Source: Membranipora membranacea (lineage: Eukaryota > Bryozoa > Gymnolaemata > Cheilostomatida > Membraniporidae). From it: DNA of 60,000 nucleotides. The notes under the pieces are model-generated. The model worked only from the letters and a program-made list of their open reading frames with translations, did no database searches and was not told the origin of the DNA. The translations under genes were made by a program, and so were the position numbers. Shown here piece after piece: positions 41,809-53,319 of this stretch; position 1 is the first letter of the stretch; each line of letters opens with the position of its first letter. The stretch lies in NCBI GenBank assembly GCA_914767715.1, contig OU612065.1, positions 2,978,001 through 3,038,000 on the forward strand, in the 5' to 3' direction.

Positions 41809-43329
41809 TGTTGAAAGTCTGCACCTGCAACAATCCAAAAAAAAATGTACTGCAAGTATTTTCGGACACCGATTATCAAATCAACACAGTGCTGTCTGTG
41901 CTTGTGAATGTGGTATAATTGCCATGTACAACACCAAAGAGCACCACGTATAGCGTGTTGACTTTTAAGATTCATTTGACACACAAACTACCCCAACAGT
42001 GCAAGATAAATAAGATTTCAGCCAAGCATGCCTGTGCCAACACCCAGGTAACAACTGATTTTTTGGGAAATATCAGAGAGATGAAGTTTTTCATTTCGTC
42101 TTTTCATATTGATTGTCTGTTAACTTTTGAAAATGTTTCCTGGGTTAGATTTGACATTCACAACCCATTGGCTATGTCTGGACACACACTCTCACTAGGG
42201 GACAACTGATTGACGGGAGAGAGTGCCCGTGATTGCAGCTGATATGTTGTCAGTCATACCCAGCCTCTGAACTTGATGGTGGGAATTCCACCAAACTCTG
42301 ATGAAGGTTCTATATATTATAATTTTGAACACTTCGCTTATGCGCGCTTAGTTTTCAAATAGTGGTCCCGAGTATAATTTTAGATTATATTCAAGTTTCA
42401 CCTACAATCTGTACAGGGTTACCTATAGCTCCCCTGGTCAACTTCTAGTTACTTCATGTAACCAGATCAGGGGAAATAAATTTTTCAAGCAAGAGATAGA
42501 AGAAAAAAAAAATTCTACCCTCCTTCATCGCTAATCCACAAAAGCCATGTGAGGTACCTCTGGTCCACTTTCTTGCTCACATACTTTACTGTGTATATTT
42601 TGCTATCAGTACTGACCAACTTTCTAACTATTACTTTGGAAAGCCCAGAAACACAAACCTAAACAAGACATATATATGGGCAAAGCAACTACATATGCTA
42701 ATTATAAGCCTTAGTGATGCTTGCAAACCCGGTGATCACTGTTTATACAAATAGCTTAGCAATGTAATGTCTTGTTGGAATGTTTGATAACAAACAAGCC
42801 TCATGTGCTTCTGAGTCTGGCGAGTATGTACTTTTCCTATATGATTACAAGACTAAAGTAGGTAAAATAAAGGTCTGCATCTCAAAGGAGAGCCCATGTC
42901 TACAACCCCTTCCAACTAGTTCTCGTCCAGTCAAGGAGTAACCCTTGGTACATCTGTAGGTAGAGGCTGCCTGCTGGACGGAAACTATGCTCGGGCCATC
43001 TTGATGTATATACTGAGGTGAATAGATGCCAGGGATGGAACCATCATCCTCATGTAGTAGCTTGTGGTACATGTAGCTTTATTTATTTAATAAGGAGTTA
43101 GTTAGATAAGATGTAAAGATAGAAGTGGACAAGACCTGGTGTATATACTGTATGGAATGGTAAATGGCATCATTTTAGTCTTAATCTATTTGAGTCGATT
43201 GATGTGCCCATAGCCATGGTCACCTATGAACCATCACCAATCAGAACCAGATAATGATACATATTTTAGGACTACTCCAAGGTCCTCTACTGTGGGACTA
43301 CCTATTTGTACGCAATATGCTCACTGATG
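41809..43329. other. METTL18 upstream region; no gene seen
   Basis: AT-rich sequence without supportable exons. It should contain the METTL18 promoter near 41809-42100, with no obvious core motif. A minus-strand frame at 42845-43072 is open but matches nothing I recognise and has no splice context. Confidence 0.4.
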
Positions 43330-45826
43330 ATATTGTTGAACAGGGAGAATTCTGTAGGAGATTTTGGTGCTACATTAAACATCGCAGGAGTCCAATAGCC
43401 CCTGAAAAATTCCACCAACTACCTGGTCAACTCTCCTGAGGAACATGCAAACCTGTTAAATCAACAGTACGCATCAGTGTTCATAGAGGCCACTACTCAA
43501 TGTGACTATAACAACAATATGAAACCACAGCAGATGACAGAGATTCGAATAGTGGAGTCAGGAGTGCTGAAACAACTTAGCTAGCTGAATCCAAGAACAG
43601 CAGCCGGACCTGACGAGATATCCCCAGGAGTACCAAAAGGGATGGCAAATGTTCCGGCTGCACATCTCACTTCACTCTTCCTAGTGTCGCTCGAAAAGAC
43701 ACCCTACCAACAGAATGGAATCACGCTATCATTTCTCCAGTATTCAAGAAAGGTGAGAAGTATCTTGCATCTAACTATCGGCCTATCAGCTTGACCTGCG
43801 CAGTATGCAAAATCCTAGAACTTATACTAGCCAGTCATATCATCTCATTCCTAGAAGAACACCGTCTAGTACAACAGAACCACCATGGCTTCCGACGCAA
43901 CAAAGGTTGTGAGAAACCGCTCATTGAAATTGAAATCACACAAACTAGACAATGGAACGCAGACAGAGCCAGTAGTACTCGACTTCAGCAAGGCATTTGA
44001 TAAAGTTCACCATCAAAAGCTCCTACTCAAACTTGCTGAAGTCGGTATCAACTATCAAACTATTGCCTGTATTGAAAACTTTCTGCTGGAGTGAACATCG
44101 GCAGTAGCTGTCGAAGGGTTGGAGTCAACAAGAGCACCAGTAAAATCCGGTGTTCCACAAGGTTAGTGTTAAGACCAACCTTATTCTTCATCTGCATTAA
44201 TGATCTGCCATCGGGCTTGGACTCCACAGTTTGACTATTTGCCAACGACATGATTGTTTATAACACATCAGAAAACAAGAGATACCTCCAAGCTGATCTC
44301 ACTATATTTGAGCAGTGGGAAGAGACCTGGGACATGCAGTTTCATCCCCTCAAGTGTCAGCATATAGCCTTCACCAAGAAGCAAACCCACCAGATCACAC
44401 TCTATGTCTTCACAACACGACATTTCAAAGGCTGAATCAATAATGTATCTGGGAGTAGAGATGGATCCAAAGCTTACCTGGGCCAAACATGTTCCTACAA
44501 TAACATCTAAAGCTAACAAAACCATAGGTTTTATCAGACGCACTCTCCCAAGCAGGTCACAGGAGATGAAACGCAATGCCTACAAGCAGCCTGTTAGGCC
44601 AGTGGTTGAATATGCATCTGCATAATAGGACTCACTAACTGCAAACAATGAGACTAACATTGAGGTGGTTCAACGCCGTGCTGCCCCAGTTATCGCTAAC
44701 ATCAAAAAGACGGACCAACAAACTAGTACTGCAAATATTCTGAATAACCTGGCTCTAGCTCCTCTCACTGTTAGGCAGAAGGATAGAAGGCTTCAGATAT
44801 TCAGACAGTATCATTTCAATGAGAGCAGCATGCTAGGTCGTAATTTCTGGACAGAGTAGCCACCAGCTCCAGCCGAAGACATCAATACCAATATCGTATC
44901 CCACACTCAAAAAGCAAAGCACAACCAACGCTGTTTCAATGTGAAGAGTGCCAATCAGTGGAACATCCTTGCAGCCTACTGCTCATCTGGCTTGGTAGGC
45001 TGTCTGGTGGGTTGGTGTCACCCACCTACCCCCAACAGCCTGCCTTATTATGCCTATGCTGCCTAGCCCCAGGCATGGGCCCCTGGGACTTACATGTCTT
45101 TACTTTGCCAATGTCCAGTATCAACTGGATACTGGATATCTTTATCAGCGATAAAGATATCCAGTATTCAGTTGATACTGGACATTGGAGCTGGTGGCTA
45201 CTCTGTTATTTATTATTTAATAATGCTATTAGATACTATACCAATCTCTTGAATCTAGCTCAATAGTTCTTGATGGCCTGCTATCTACTCTGGGGGTTTG
45301 TCATCTCGCCCTGTGTCTGTGGTGGGACATGGGTGGTTGGTGGGAGGGGGGCGGGTGCAGCTGCAGTTTGACCATAGCCAACCCGCTAGTAGTCATCACT
45401 GTATTTTATGTACATGTATATAGTATTTGTCATGTCTTTTTATTCTTATTTTCTTCATACTAATAACCCACCGGCTGACCAGTGAAATGTTGTCCAGCCC
45501 AGCTAGCACCACCGGTTGCCATTTGATTTGAACCCTGTAGTGAAATGTGCCTCTCAGTTGACAATACTTATTACGGATTACTGTAAACCATCCCAGCAAA
45601 TTCTGTTTATTCCTACAGTTGATGATGTTACTACTGACAATTTACTGGATATGACTACAGACAGAGGATCACAGATCCAACTGTCATCAACGCTGATACT
45701 GGATATGATACAGGACATTGGCAAAGTAAAGACATGTAAGTCGCAGGGGCCCATAGCCCAAGGCTCATCCCTCCAGAGCAGAGAGACTCCTTGATTTGAA
45801 AAAAACAGACTACTCTACTCTACTGA
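43330..45826 (+). pseudogene. Decayed LINE (reverse transcriptase to 3' end)
   Basis: Frame-shifted remains in order: RRFWCYIKHRRSP (43357 on), RTAAGPDEISPGVPKGMAN, SHIISFLEEHRLVQQNHHGF, DFSKAFDKVHHQKLLLKL, FICINDLPSGLDS, the catalytic box as LFANDMIVY (FADD degenerated to FAND), then AESIMYLGVEMDPKLTWAKH and NLALAPLTVRQKDRRLQIF. This is the full palm-thumb order of a CR1/Jockey-group reverse transcriptase on the plus strand. The likely 3' end is the TACTC-type short tandem tail at about 45805-45826. The last 750 bp hold a strong hairpin. It is related to the minus-strand copy at 46853-48319, which shares the KHRR and LTxxRR motifs. Confidence 0.8.
45108..45188. repeat. 81-bp hairpin with 39-bp arms in the LINE 3' region
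   Basis: 45108-45146 and 45150-45188 are reverse complements with one mismatch, separated by the loop AGC. The outer stem is CCAATGTCCAGTATCAACTG and the inner stem ends GATATCTTTATC. A further inverted, diverged copy of the left arm and its left flank lies at about 45700-45760. Confidence 0.85.
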
Positions 45827-46304
45827 GTGGTGATACCGATATTTTGACCCTGAAATGTTTAATCGATTAACGGCCAACAAATTCAGTACTAGAGCCATCA
45901 TCCACCATTGATAACTGTAAACTGTAACAAGGTATGTACACTTAACTAAAAATAGTACAATTCTGTGTGTATAGTAGTGTACTAAATATTTCTTACACCG
46001 ACAAAAATTATATCTGTGGAATTGATGATCTTTGCAGAATTCCTATTTGCCATATGGGATCACACTGATCACGTGATATACTATTGCATGTATATCACAT
46101 ACTGATAGTGTAATCTCGAAATCAGTGTGATATGGGATGCAGTGACCAATGGTAAATGGGTATAGTCAAGACTGCCCAATCACACAATGTCTCCTTTTGA
46201 CAGCTATTCCACCATTTTCATTTAGTGTGTAATGTCAAGACAAAGTGGTCATCATGGAACTCAAAGCTCAAGAGCATAGGACTGCCGCAGTTCCTGATTC
46301 TGGG

Positions 46305-46365
46305 CAAATATTATTGCTCCAAGCCCATCCAGACCATCTGGATGGGCTTGGGGCAATAGTATTTG
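46305..46365. repeat. 61-bp hairpin with 28-bp arms
   Basis: 46305-46332 and 46338-46365 are reverse complements with two mismatches and a 5-base loop (ACCAT). The stem core is CCAAGCCCATCCAG. No coding function is seen. Confidence 0.8.
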
Positions 46366-46429
46366 CTGCAACAAACCCATATAGATGGGATTGGAGTAGT
46401 AATGTTTGCTACTTCAGTTCTTCCCTGTT

Positions 46430-46500
46430 TTTGTTTCGTCCCTTGTTGTTGGTTCGTCCCTTATTTAGTTCGTTCTAGTTTTCAGTTCGTCCCTGTCGTC
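46430..46500 (-). repeat. GTTCGTCCC motif array, left copy
   Basis: Four spaced occurrences of (T)TTCGTCCC or GTTCGTTC over 70 bp. The same array in inverted orientation lies at 48342-48426, so the two bracket the LINE remnant 46853-48319. Confidence 0.7.
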
Positions 46501-46852
46501 ATGCAGTGTCAAGGTTACATTTTGAGTGAGCCCAAGTCAGAGTCATCGATATAAGTGTAAAGCTAGGCGTAGCGAGGTTTGGTATATGGTATACAGTATA
46601 ATATAAGAGAGCAATTTATTTGCACGTCTACTCACCTATAAAGATGTACTGTAAAGAGGACGAGATCTCGCGTTGACTGTCCAAGGTCAAGGTTCATAGC
46701 CTGTCAGCACTCTCGGTCTAGATGGTACAATTCCGATAAGGTGCTGGTCTGCTAAGATCTCGGATAACCTCACAATAAGCTCCCTATTTCTATGGCCCAA
46801 GCATGGGCCTCTGTAGCCTGTCTTAAAAGCTTGTTAAGACAGGCAGACAGTA

Positions 46853-48319
46853 TCAACCACCCGTATGCAGGACTTTGGCAAAGTACAGACAAGAAAGTCC
46901 CATGGGCCCGAGTTGTTTGTAGGCTTTCACACGAAGGTTGGTGGACTGTGGCGGTATGATTCTCCTTATGAAGCTTAGTGTTGTAGAGGCTTTGCTGGTA
47001 ATGTGCTCAATATGAGAGTTCCATTTCAGATCTTCTTGTACTTTTACTACTAGGTATTTGATGGTGTCAACCTTAAGGATGACTTCCTGGTGTAGTTGGT
47101 AGGAGGGGGGCTCTGTCTTTGTGCGTTTTCTACTGAAACGGACAAACTCACATTTGGAGGGGTGGAACTCCATGTCCCAGTCGAGTTCCCATTTCTCCAG
47201 CTTGCGCAGATCTTCCTTGAGCTGATGTGACTTATCAGCCGTGGCATATATGATTGTGTCATCTGCGAAAAGTCTCACGTGGGATGTAACTGAGCTAGGA
47301 AGATCGTTTATGTAAAGCAGGAAGAGGGATGGGCCAATGACAGAGCCCTGTGGTACACCAGAGGTCACAGCACATAGATCAGATGAGACTCCTTGCAATG
47401 TGACAGCTTGCAGCTGGCACATTGCAAGGAGTCTCATCTGATCTGGGTTCGGTTTCTGAGGAAAGATGCAGTCCAGTTAGTGATTTGGTCGCTTATACCA
47501 GCTGATTTCATCTTCTGGAGGCAGGCATGCATCAACTTCCTTTCCTGCATCAAGATCTTTCGAGATGTCCAATATCAATTCAACCAGCTGGGTTTCACAG
47601 CTCAGTTTAGCTCTGAATCCATGTTGTTGAGGGTGAAGCATTTTGTTGCCTTCTATGTACTTCATTATATGGCTGGTGACGATATGTTCCATCAATTTGC
47701 TTGCAATGCATGTCAAGCTGATAGGTCGATAGTTCTCTGGTCTGCTCCTGTCTCCCTTCTTGAAGATGGGTGTGACATTCGCATGTCTCCAGTCATCGGG
47801 GACAGAGCAGTACTGAAGTGACATGTTGAAGATGTTGCACTGTGGTCCAGCGAGCTCAGATGCTGCTTCTTTCAATACTCTGACACTTATCCCGTCGGGC
47901 CCGGAGGCTTTATTATGTTTCAGGTTTGTCAGTAATTTCAGGACCCCTTCCCTAGCGATGGTTAGATGTTTCATGGGAGGGAGGTTTGATTGTTGTCCAG
48001 CTTGTGTTTTGGTTGAGTCAGCTGTGGAGAAAACAGACTGAAATTGGCGGTTTAGGGCATTGGCGATACCTTTTTTGTCAGTGATGAGGCGGTGTTGGGC
48101 CTTGATAGCTGAGATGGTGTTGCTATCACCACGTCTGTGCTTTATATATGTCCAGAATCGTTTAATGGTACTCTGTTCTTTCCGCATCAGATGTTGGACT
48201 TCCTTCTTGTATTCCTTGTATCTTTGCTCGGTGTTGACTTTGCCACTTCGTTTACTTCTTTTACGCAGATTGTCTCTCTTGATTTTGAAAATCGATGTAT
48301 GAAAAATAAGGAAGCACAA
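46853..48319 (-). pseudogene. Truncated LINE reverse transcriptase with intact FADD box
   Basis: Two minus-strand frames, 48319-47477 and 47437-46853, together carry most of a CR1/Jockey-group reverse transcriptase: FWTYIKHRRGD, HNKASGPDGISVRVLKE, YRPISLTCIASKLMEHI, QHGFRAKLSCETQL, then VTSGVPQGSVIGPSLFLLYI, the catalytic LFADDTIIY and the thumb (FIRRIIPPQS). Between the two frames, around the DFSKAFDKV block, the sequence is broken and contains a 27-bp perfect inverted duplication (47376-47402 / 47418-47444). The C-terminal end is missing after about 46853. It therefore cannot make a complete enzyme. Confidence 0.85.
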
Positions 48320-48341
48320 CTCCTATAACTGAGTTCAACCA

Positions 48342-48426
48342 AATATAGGGACGAACTGAGAAAAGACGAACATGTGCAGGGACGAAACAAAAATGGGGAC
48401 GAAACAATAGTGGGGATGAAACGAAT
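48342..48426 (+). repeat. GGGACGAA(C/A) motif array, right copy
   Basis: Five spaced GGGACGAAC/GGGGACGAAAC motifs, the reverse complement of the array at 46430-46500. They border directly on the CCGAATGGG-type repeat that follows. Confidence 0.7.
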
Positions 48427-48439
48427 GGCATTCGTAATC

Positions 48440-48612
48440 ACCCCATCCGAATGGGTTTGTCGCCCGAATATGAGTGTCTACAACCCATTCTCCTCTGTTA
48501 TAAACCCATACGCGTCTGTCAAATTCATGTCAAGATGCGTTTCATGCAACCGCATGCCTATTTGGCAGTTGTCTAAGTGGCAACCAGATGTGCTATTTGT
48601 TGGCAACCGCTG
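48440..48612. repeat. Dispersed repeat, copy 1 (CCGGATGGGTTTGT family)
   Basis: The segment from CATCCGAATGGGTTTGTCG to GGCAACCGCTGG is a diverged copy of 55230-55410. Shared blocks include CCTCTGTTA.AAACCCAT, CTGTCAAATT and ATGCCTATTTGGCA. No coding capacity is seen. Confidence 0.7.
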
Positions 48613-48896
48613 GATGTAACGCAGACATCTGGCGGATGGCCATTTACCAGACACATTTTTAGCACAACATATTATGCCAAGTTGTGTGTATGTAGTGAAT
48701 GAACAGCTAGAGAATACATAAATACCTAATCAACAAAAAGACAAGTACCCAATCGCAATCATCTACTTACTCTCTTTCTCTTTTGGAGATATATTGCAAC
48801 ATCATTGATTTGAAGGTTAAGTTGCAATGTGGCTTAGCCATTGCCAGTAGTTGTTTCCCAGTCAGCTAAGGTCCAACAGCTAAATCAAGCAATTAA

Positions 48897-48970
48897 CACC
48901 AGTTAAGTGATGTCGCTGAGAATCAAACCAAGGAGCTTGCGATCATGAGTCCGCCACTCTAACCTCCCAA
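48897..48970 (-). mobile_element. tRNA-derived SINE (promoter-bearing head)
   Basis: On the minus strand, TTAGAGTGGCG resembles an RNA polymerase III A box and GGTTTGATTCT, about 30 bases on, is a near-consensus B box. Between them GACTCATGATCGCAAG resembles a tRNA D-to-anticodon region with CAT. Flanking sequence does not complete a tRNA cloverleaf, so a SINE head is more likely than a functional tRNA gene. A poly(A)/T run borders it at 48967-48976. Confidence 0.5.
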
Positions 48971-48976
48971 AAAAAA

Positions 48977-49795
48977 ACAGCAATTTCTACATTCACTATG
49001 TTTCCATATGTCAACATGACATCATTTTTAGGCCCGATCGATACATGGGATTAGCATTTAGGTCAATTTTCGCATGCATCGATAGGCTATTTCTTCACTC
49101 AAAGCCAGGTTCACTTTGATTCGCAACAAATGTATAAGGCCGTGTAGATGAATGCTTAGCCTGCATGGTACAATAGATACTACGCGGGAGGCCTGGTCCT
49201 GGGCGGCGGCAGACTCTTTTCATGTTTTTTCATCATGGAAATGGTAAGCATTCATCATTCGATATGGGAGTGGACCACCCATTCAAAGCATGGGACCATA
49301 GTGATTATTTCTTTAAACCTTGCTAGGGTTGCTGGTATTGGCATTTCATCAGCCACACCTCCTTTTTTTTTATCCCCTTATATAGGGAATTGTGTCATGG
49401 GAGGGGCTAATTGGGAGGAGTGTCATTGTAGATGCATGATGTCTTTACTTGAGGAAAATGTGTGCTCAGCACCACACTGTGATTGGGAAACAATATCAAA
49501 AGGAAGGCATACGTGAGATAAATCATCGCTGTAGGGGTATTATTGATTTTATCTCTACATTAGGGGGTAGGCTCCACAATACTTCATATCTATGAAATCA
49601 CCAGCTTATACAACAAAGAGAAAAAATGATCCCGTTATTTGTTTTAGTTTGATAAAAAAACTAACCATACTGTCCTTATTTCAGTTTCCAATAACTCATG
49701 TGTAACAATGAATGTTGAATTAGTTTTGCGATCCACCTAAGACTGGATTAATTTAGTGCTTTAACTAATTGTTTGGAGATTACATGTTTTCAGTT
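48977..49795. other. SRRD upstream region
   Basis: No gene seen. A GC-richer patch at 49185-49215 (GCGGGAGGCCTGG, GGGCGGCGGC) is a candidate promoter. TTTTCAG immediately before the chosen ATG (49796) could be a splice acceptor for an untranslated first exon. Confidence 0.4.
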
Positions 49796-50572
49796 ATGGA
49801 AGAAGATGGGTTTGTGTTGGTGAAAAAGAGAAACGGACATAGAAGGCTCGACAATAAAATAAGCAAGACTCCAAAGGAGTGTTTAGCTGGTGAGGCGTCC
49901 TCAAACTGTGCTACATTAACTGATGATGATATAACCAGAATAAGGGAGAGAGTAATTCAATACAAGATTGAATTAGCTGCTTGCCGAACATTCTCAGAGC
50001 TGCAGGACTATCTGTCACCGGAGGCCAGTTATTCAGAAATAGTTTGCTATGGACTTGGAAGCCTTACCTCAGGACACTGCACCGTGGCGAGTCGGTATCA
50101 ACTAGCGCTACTGCTAAATATGGTGTCCCATCTCAATATTGCGTGCTTTGTCTTTGACCCAGTGTTCAACAAATATGACTCCAGCATCATCAAGGAGTTA
50201 GGTTTATCCTTACTTATAGAGAATGATTACGGGAAGTACAAAGCAAGTCAAAAGACATTATTCTTTACTCCCCGCTGCCCGTTTGAGTTGATTAATAATA
50301 TACTTTGGGCTAACTGGCAGTGTCTAAGTAATGTGGTCCTCTTTGGTAATGATCTAACACTATTAGTAGAGCAACTGACAGAAAAGGAGCTGAAAAGAAG
50401 GCTTCAGTTCATTCATTTAGCCTTGCCATACTGTCAGCAAAAGAAATTTGCTGTAAATGGCACTTCTCTAGAAAACGTGATGAATAATTCTGCATTCTTT
50501 ACTTTCGACATACCAGATAATTGCTCTTTTACAGCAGAGGAATTAAATATTTTGGAGCCTTTGGAGCTTTGA
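49796..50572 (+). CDS. SRRD: SRRD: SRR1-domain protein
   Basis: Single coding exon, 258 residues. The family is named after Arabidopsis SRR1 (circadian and light signalling); the animal protein is linked to haem and clock regulation, but its molecular activity is unknown. The SRR1 domain is clear: YGLGSLTSGHCTVASRYQLA (about 95-114), CFVFDPVFNKYD, LGLSLLIENDYGKY, TLFFTPRCP and LWANWQCLSNVVLFGND. The N-terminal MEEDGFVLVKKRNGHRR is typical of animal SRRD. I chose the ATG at 49796 over the in-frame ATG at 49784 because the latter lies in a likely splice acceptor (TTTTCAG). A candidate poly(A) signal AATAAA is at 50826-50831. There are no frame defects. Confidence 0.9.
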   Translation: MEEDGFVLVKKRNGHRRLDNKISKTPKECLAGEASSNCATLTDDDITRIRERVIQYKIELAACRTFSELQDYLSPEASYSEIVCYGLGSLTSGHCTVASRYQLALLLNMVSHLNIACFVFDPVFNKYDSSIIKELGLSLLIENDYGKYKASQKTLFFTPRCPFELINNILWANWQCLSNVVLFGNDLTLLVEQLTEKELKRRLQFIHLALPYCQQKKFAVNGTSLENVMNNSAFFTFDIPDNCSFTAEELNILEPLEL

Positions 50573-53297
50573 ATATTGTGAGGGTAGTATTCCTGTTATC
50601 TATATTTTTATGTCCTTATCATGTATTTGCTCTTCAGAAACTAGCCATTTATGATTGCGTGCCTGTCATCATGCAAAAGACATAAGTCCATTTCTTGAAT
50701 GAGAAATTTGCTAAGGACTGCAAGCAGGCCAGATTCTCATCTTAACAAATTCAATTCTGATACAGTTAACAGTATTTTTTTTTGTATCAGTTTACACCAG
50801 TCTGAGCAGGAGGTTGAAAAATCCCAATAAAATTGAAAGCTATGGTTATAAATCAAACATCTCGCCCTGTGAGTGAAGGTTATAACCAGGCAAATACCAT
50901 TCCTAAATTTATTAAGCTGAGAAAAGACACTTTCTGTCTTGCACTGTTTGGATGGTATTTCAATATCAGTGATCATAACAATAAATAATTCCACTTATAT
51001 GCTAGAAAGGCTCAATATCTCGCTCGTGTTTCGAGTGGGCTCCTTCAAGAAAATTAAAGTTCAATGACAACAAAGACCAGGGAGCATCATGATAATGTCA
51101 TTACGAGATTATAATTGTTAATCCTCTGGTCAAAAGCAATGCAATCATTCTATCGTAACCACCTGAGATTACAGGTGTTATATAAGCGTACAACATAAAA
51201 CCAATCTTTTGCAGTGACAGAGGGCAACGAAGGAGTTCACTGCACAATTCTCCCTGCACAGAGTAATAATAAGGCTATACACAAGTATGTACAAGTTATT
51301 CCCTTGCCTTAAATATTCCAGGTCGGAACCTGCATTAGAACAAGTTTGTTCCCTTTGTGGCAGTTTTATATTGCAAAATTCGGATAATTAGGGACCTTGT
51401 ACCTGACTTCTACTACAGAGGGAACAAACTTGTTCTGTACCTGAATATTGCACTCAAAAATTACAATGGAATGACATTGGACAAACAAGGAAGGACAAAT
51501 CTGGACTAGAACATGTATAGAAATTTGTTCGATCAGGGATGGAAACGGACAAATTTTAGTAGGGTTAGTTTCCTAATGATATTGTGTTTGGGACAATGGT
51601 AAACAAAGTGTATGTTGTCATCTAGGTTTGCACCACAACCAATACATGAGGGCTCGCCGGCTTAACTTAATTATAGTGAGATTTGGCCTGAACTTTCCTT
51701 GGCCTTTGATTGCGTTGATTATGTAAGAGATTGGTTTACAGAGATTTGGTAATTTTGAAAGGCTCATCATATGCCAGTGGTGTATTCATAGGTCATTCAG
51801 CAGGTCAAGTTTGAAAACCCCCCAAATTTTTAATAGACATGAATATAAATTGACACTGTTTATTTTATCAGAGGGGCCCTTTATGTATTGAGGATGGATT
51901 ATAATTACACTATTGTTCAACCATAATAACCTAGCATTATAATCATCCCCATATGATCCTAGATGTAATCACTCAGCTTTCTTTTCATATTATGGTAATA
52001 CCACTGAATTAAATTCTTCTCCTAGAATGGAAATAGTATCATAGCGTTATACAGTTAGGACGCTAAACACAGAGACCCATCTGACTGTTATCTGATTGGC
52101 TGTCCCTAGTAGCATGAATAATTAGTCTGAGAAATTGTCTTGTTTACAAAATTGCAAACAGTAATTATACCCCTACAGTGTCGATGATTTGGGCATTTCT
52201 AGATCCCTACTAGGGACTGGCTATTTTTGCAAGCCCTTTGTTTTGCAAAAGAAAGCTAATGATGCTATTCCAGATATGGAATTCAATGGGTAATACAGAA
52301 AATAGCTAAAACTTGTAACATGACTAAGCTCTTCACTAGTCGTTGTGTAGGGCACCAGTGCTGAGCCATTTCTGTGGCACTTTAGTATTTACATCCAACT
52401 TTATTCATGGATATTTTATAACGTCCAACATTATTATGACAGCACTATTAGGCGAGAAACATCTATATGCATAGTAAGTCATCTCTCTGTATTTTACTCC
52501 ATGTATTTAATGTGCTAGGTTGAAATTATTCCAGCTGTTAATTTACTATGATATTCATTGATTCGTCGATTGTATGTAATGCGAATCTTCCGAGTTTTAT
52601 TATACATTCACTTACCGAAGCACGTTTGTTATAGGATGCCAGTAGCCCTCTAACGTCACCAACGCACTCGGCTAGTCGTCACCTCTGATATCGTAATGAT
52701 TAGCGTCTACTCTGATTATTCACAGAGCATAGTTTAGATGTACCTGGCGATGTAAGTCTGGCGATGTGTTTTGCTTTTTATTAATTCACATTCTGTGTTT
52801 CTTTTGTATTTCATATGCCGATCCACAATTTGATTTAATTGTGATTGTTGACGGACATTACAATTTACTTGATAATTAATTAGGCTACTATTCTATTTAG
52901 ATAATCGGGGCAGTCTTAGATAACCTATCAGTATTTACTCAGCTCTACGTATTGGTGGATTTATCCTCCTAATATTTGTAAGTTCACTATCAAACACGTT
53001 TTTGCACTTGTCATTTTGTCATTCATTTAATTCCCTGGATTTATAATAGATGCTTCACAGCGTATGACTTTCAGAATTAACATACGCTATAATTTATGTC
53101 ATTCAATGGTACATCAATACTCCTTGGTAATACCACACAATTTTGCACTTTGTTTTATCACTGATCACTTTGCTTTTATTCCAGGGCACAAATAAATTGA
53201 TGTGAATCAAACTCATCCACACGTCACTGTAGCCACAAATCTAATACACCAATACTAGAACAGTGCCTCGATACCAAACAGTATCCCAAAATAAAAA
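50573..53297. other. Gene-poor stretch after SRRD
   Basis: No exon could be supported on either strand. The SRRD 3' UTR occupies the first few hundred bases. At 51312-51447 there is an interrupted inverted repeat: AGAACAAGTTTGTTCCCT (51337-51354) pairs perfectly with 51419-51436, and AATATT-CAGGT pairs outside it. Confidence 0.5.
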
Positions 53298-53319
53298 AGT
53301 GGCCGCGTAAACAAGGCTA
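53298..53319. repeat. Solo terminal-repeat relic of the 10953 element family
   Basis: AGTGGCCGCGTAAACAAGGCTA differs only slightly from the outer end of the right arm of the element at 10953-11422 (GTGGCCGCGTGACAAGGCTA). No matching opposite end was found nearby. Confidence 0.45.

Noticed and set aside
42845-43072. Minus-strand frame with YRCTKGYSLTGREL, faintly like a cysteine-rich extracellular module
   Set aside because: Too short, cysteine spacing does not fit a sushi or similar domain, and there are no splice signals to extend it.
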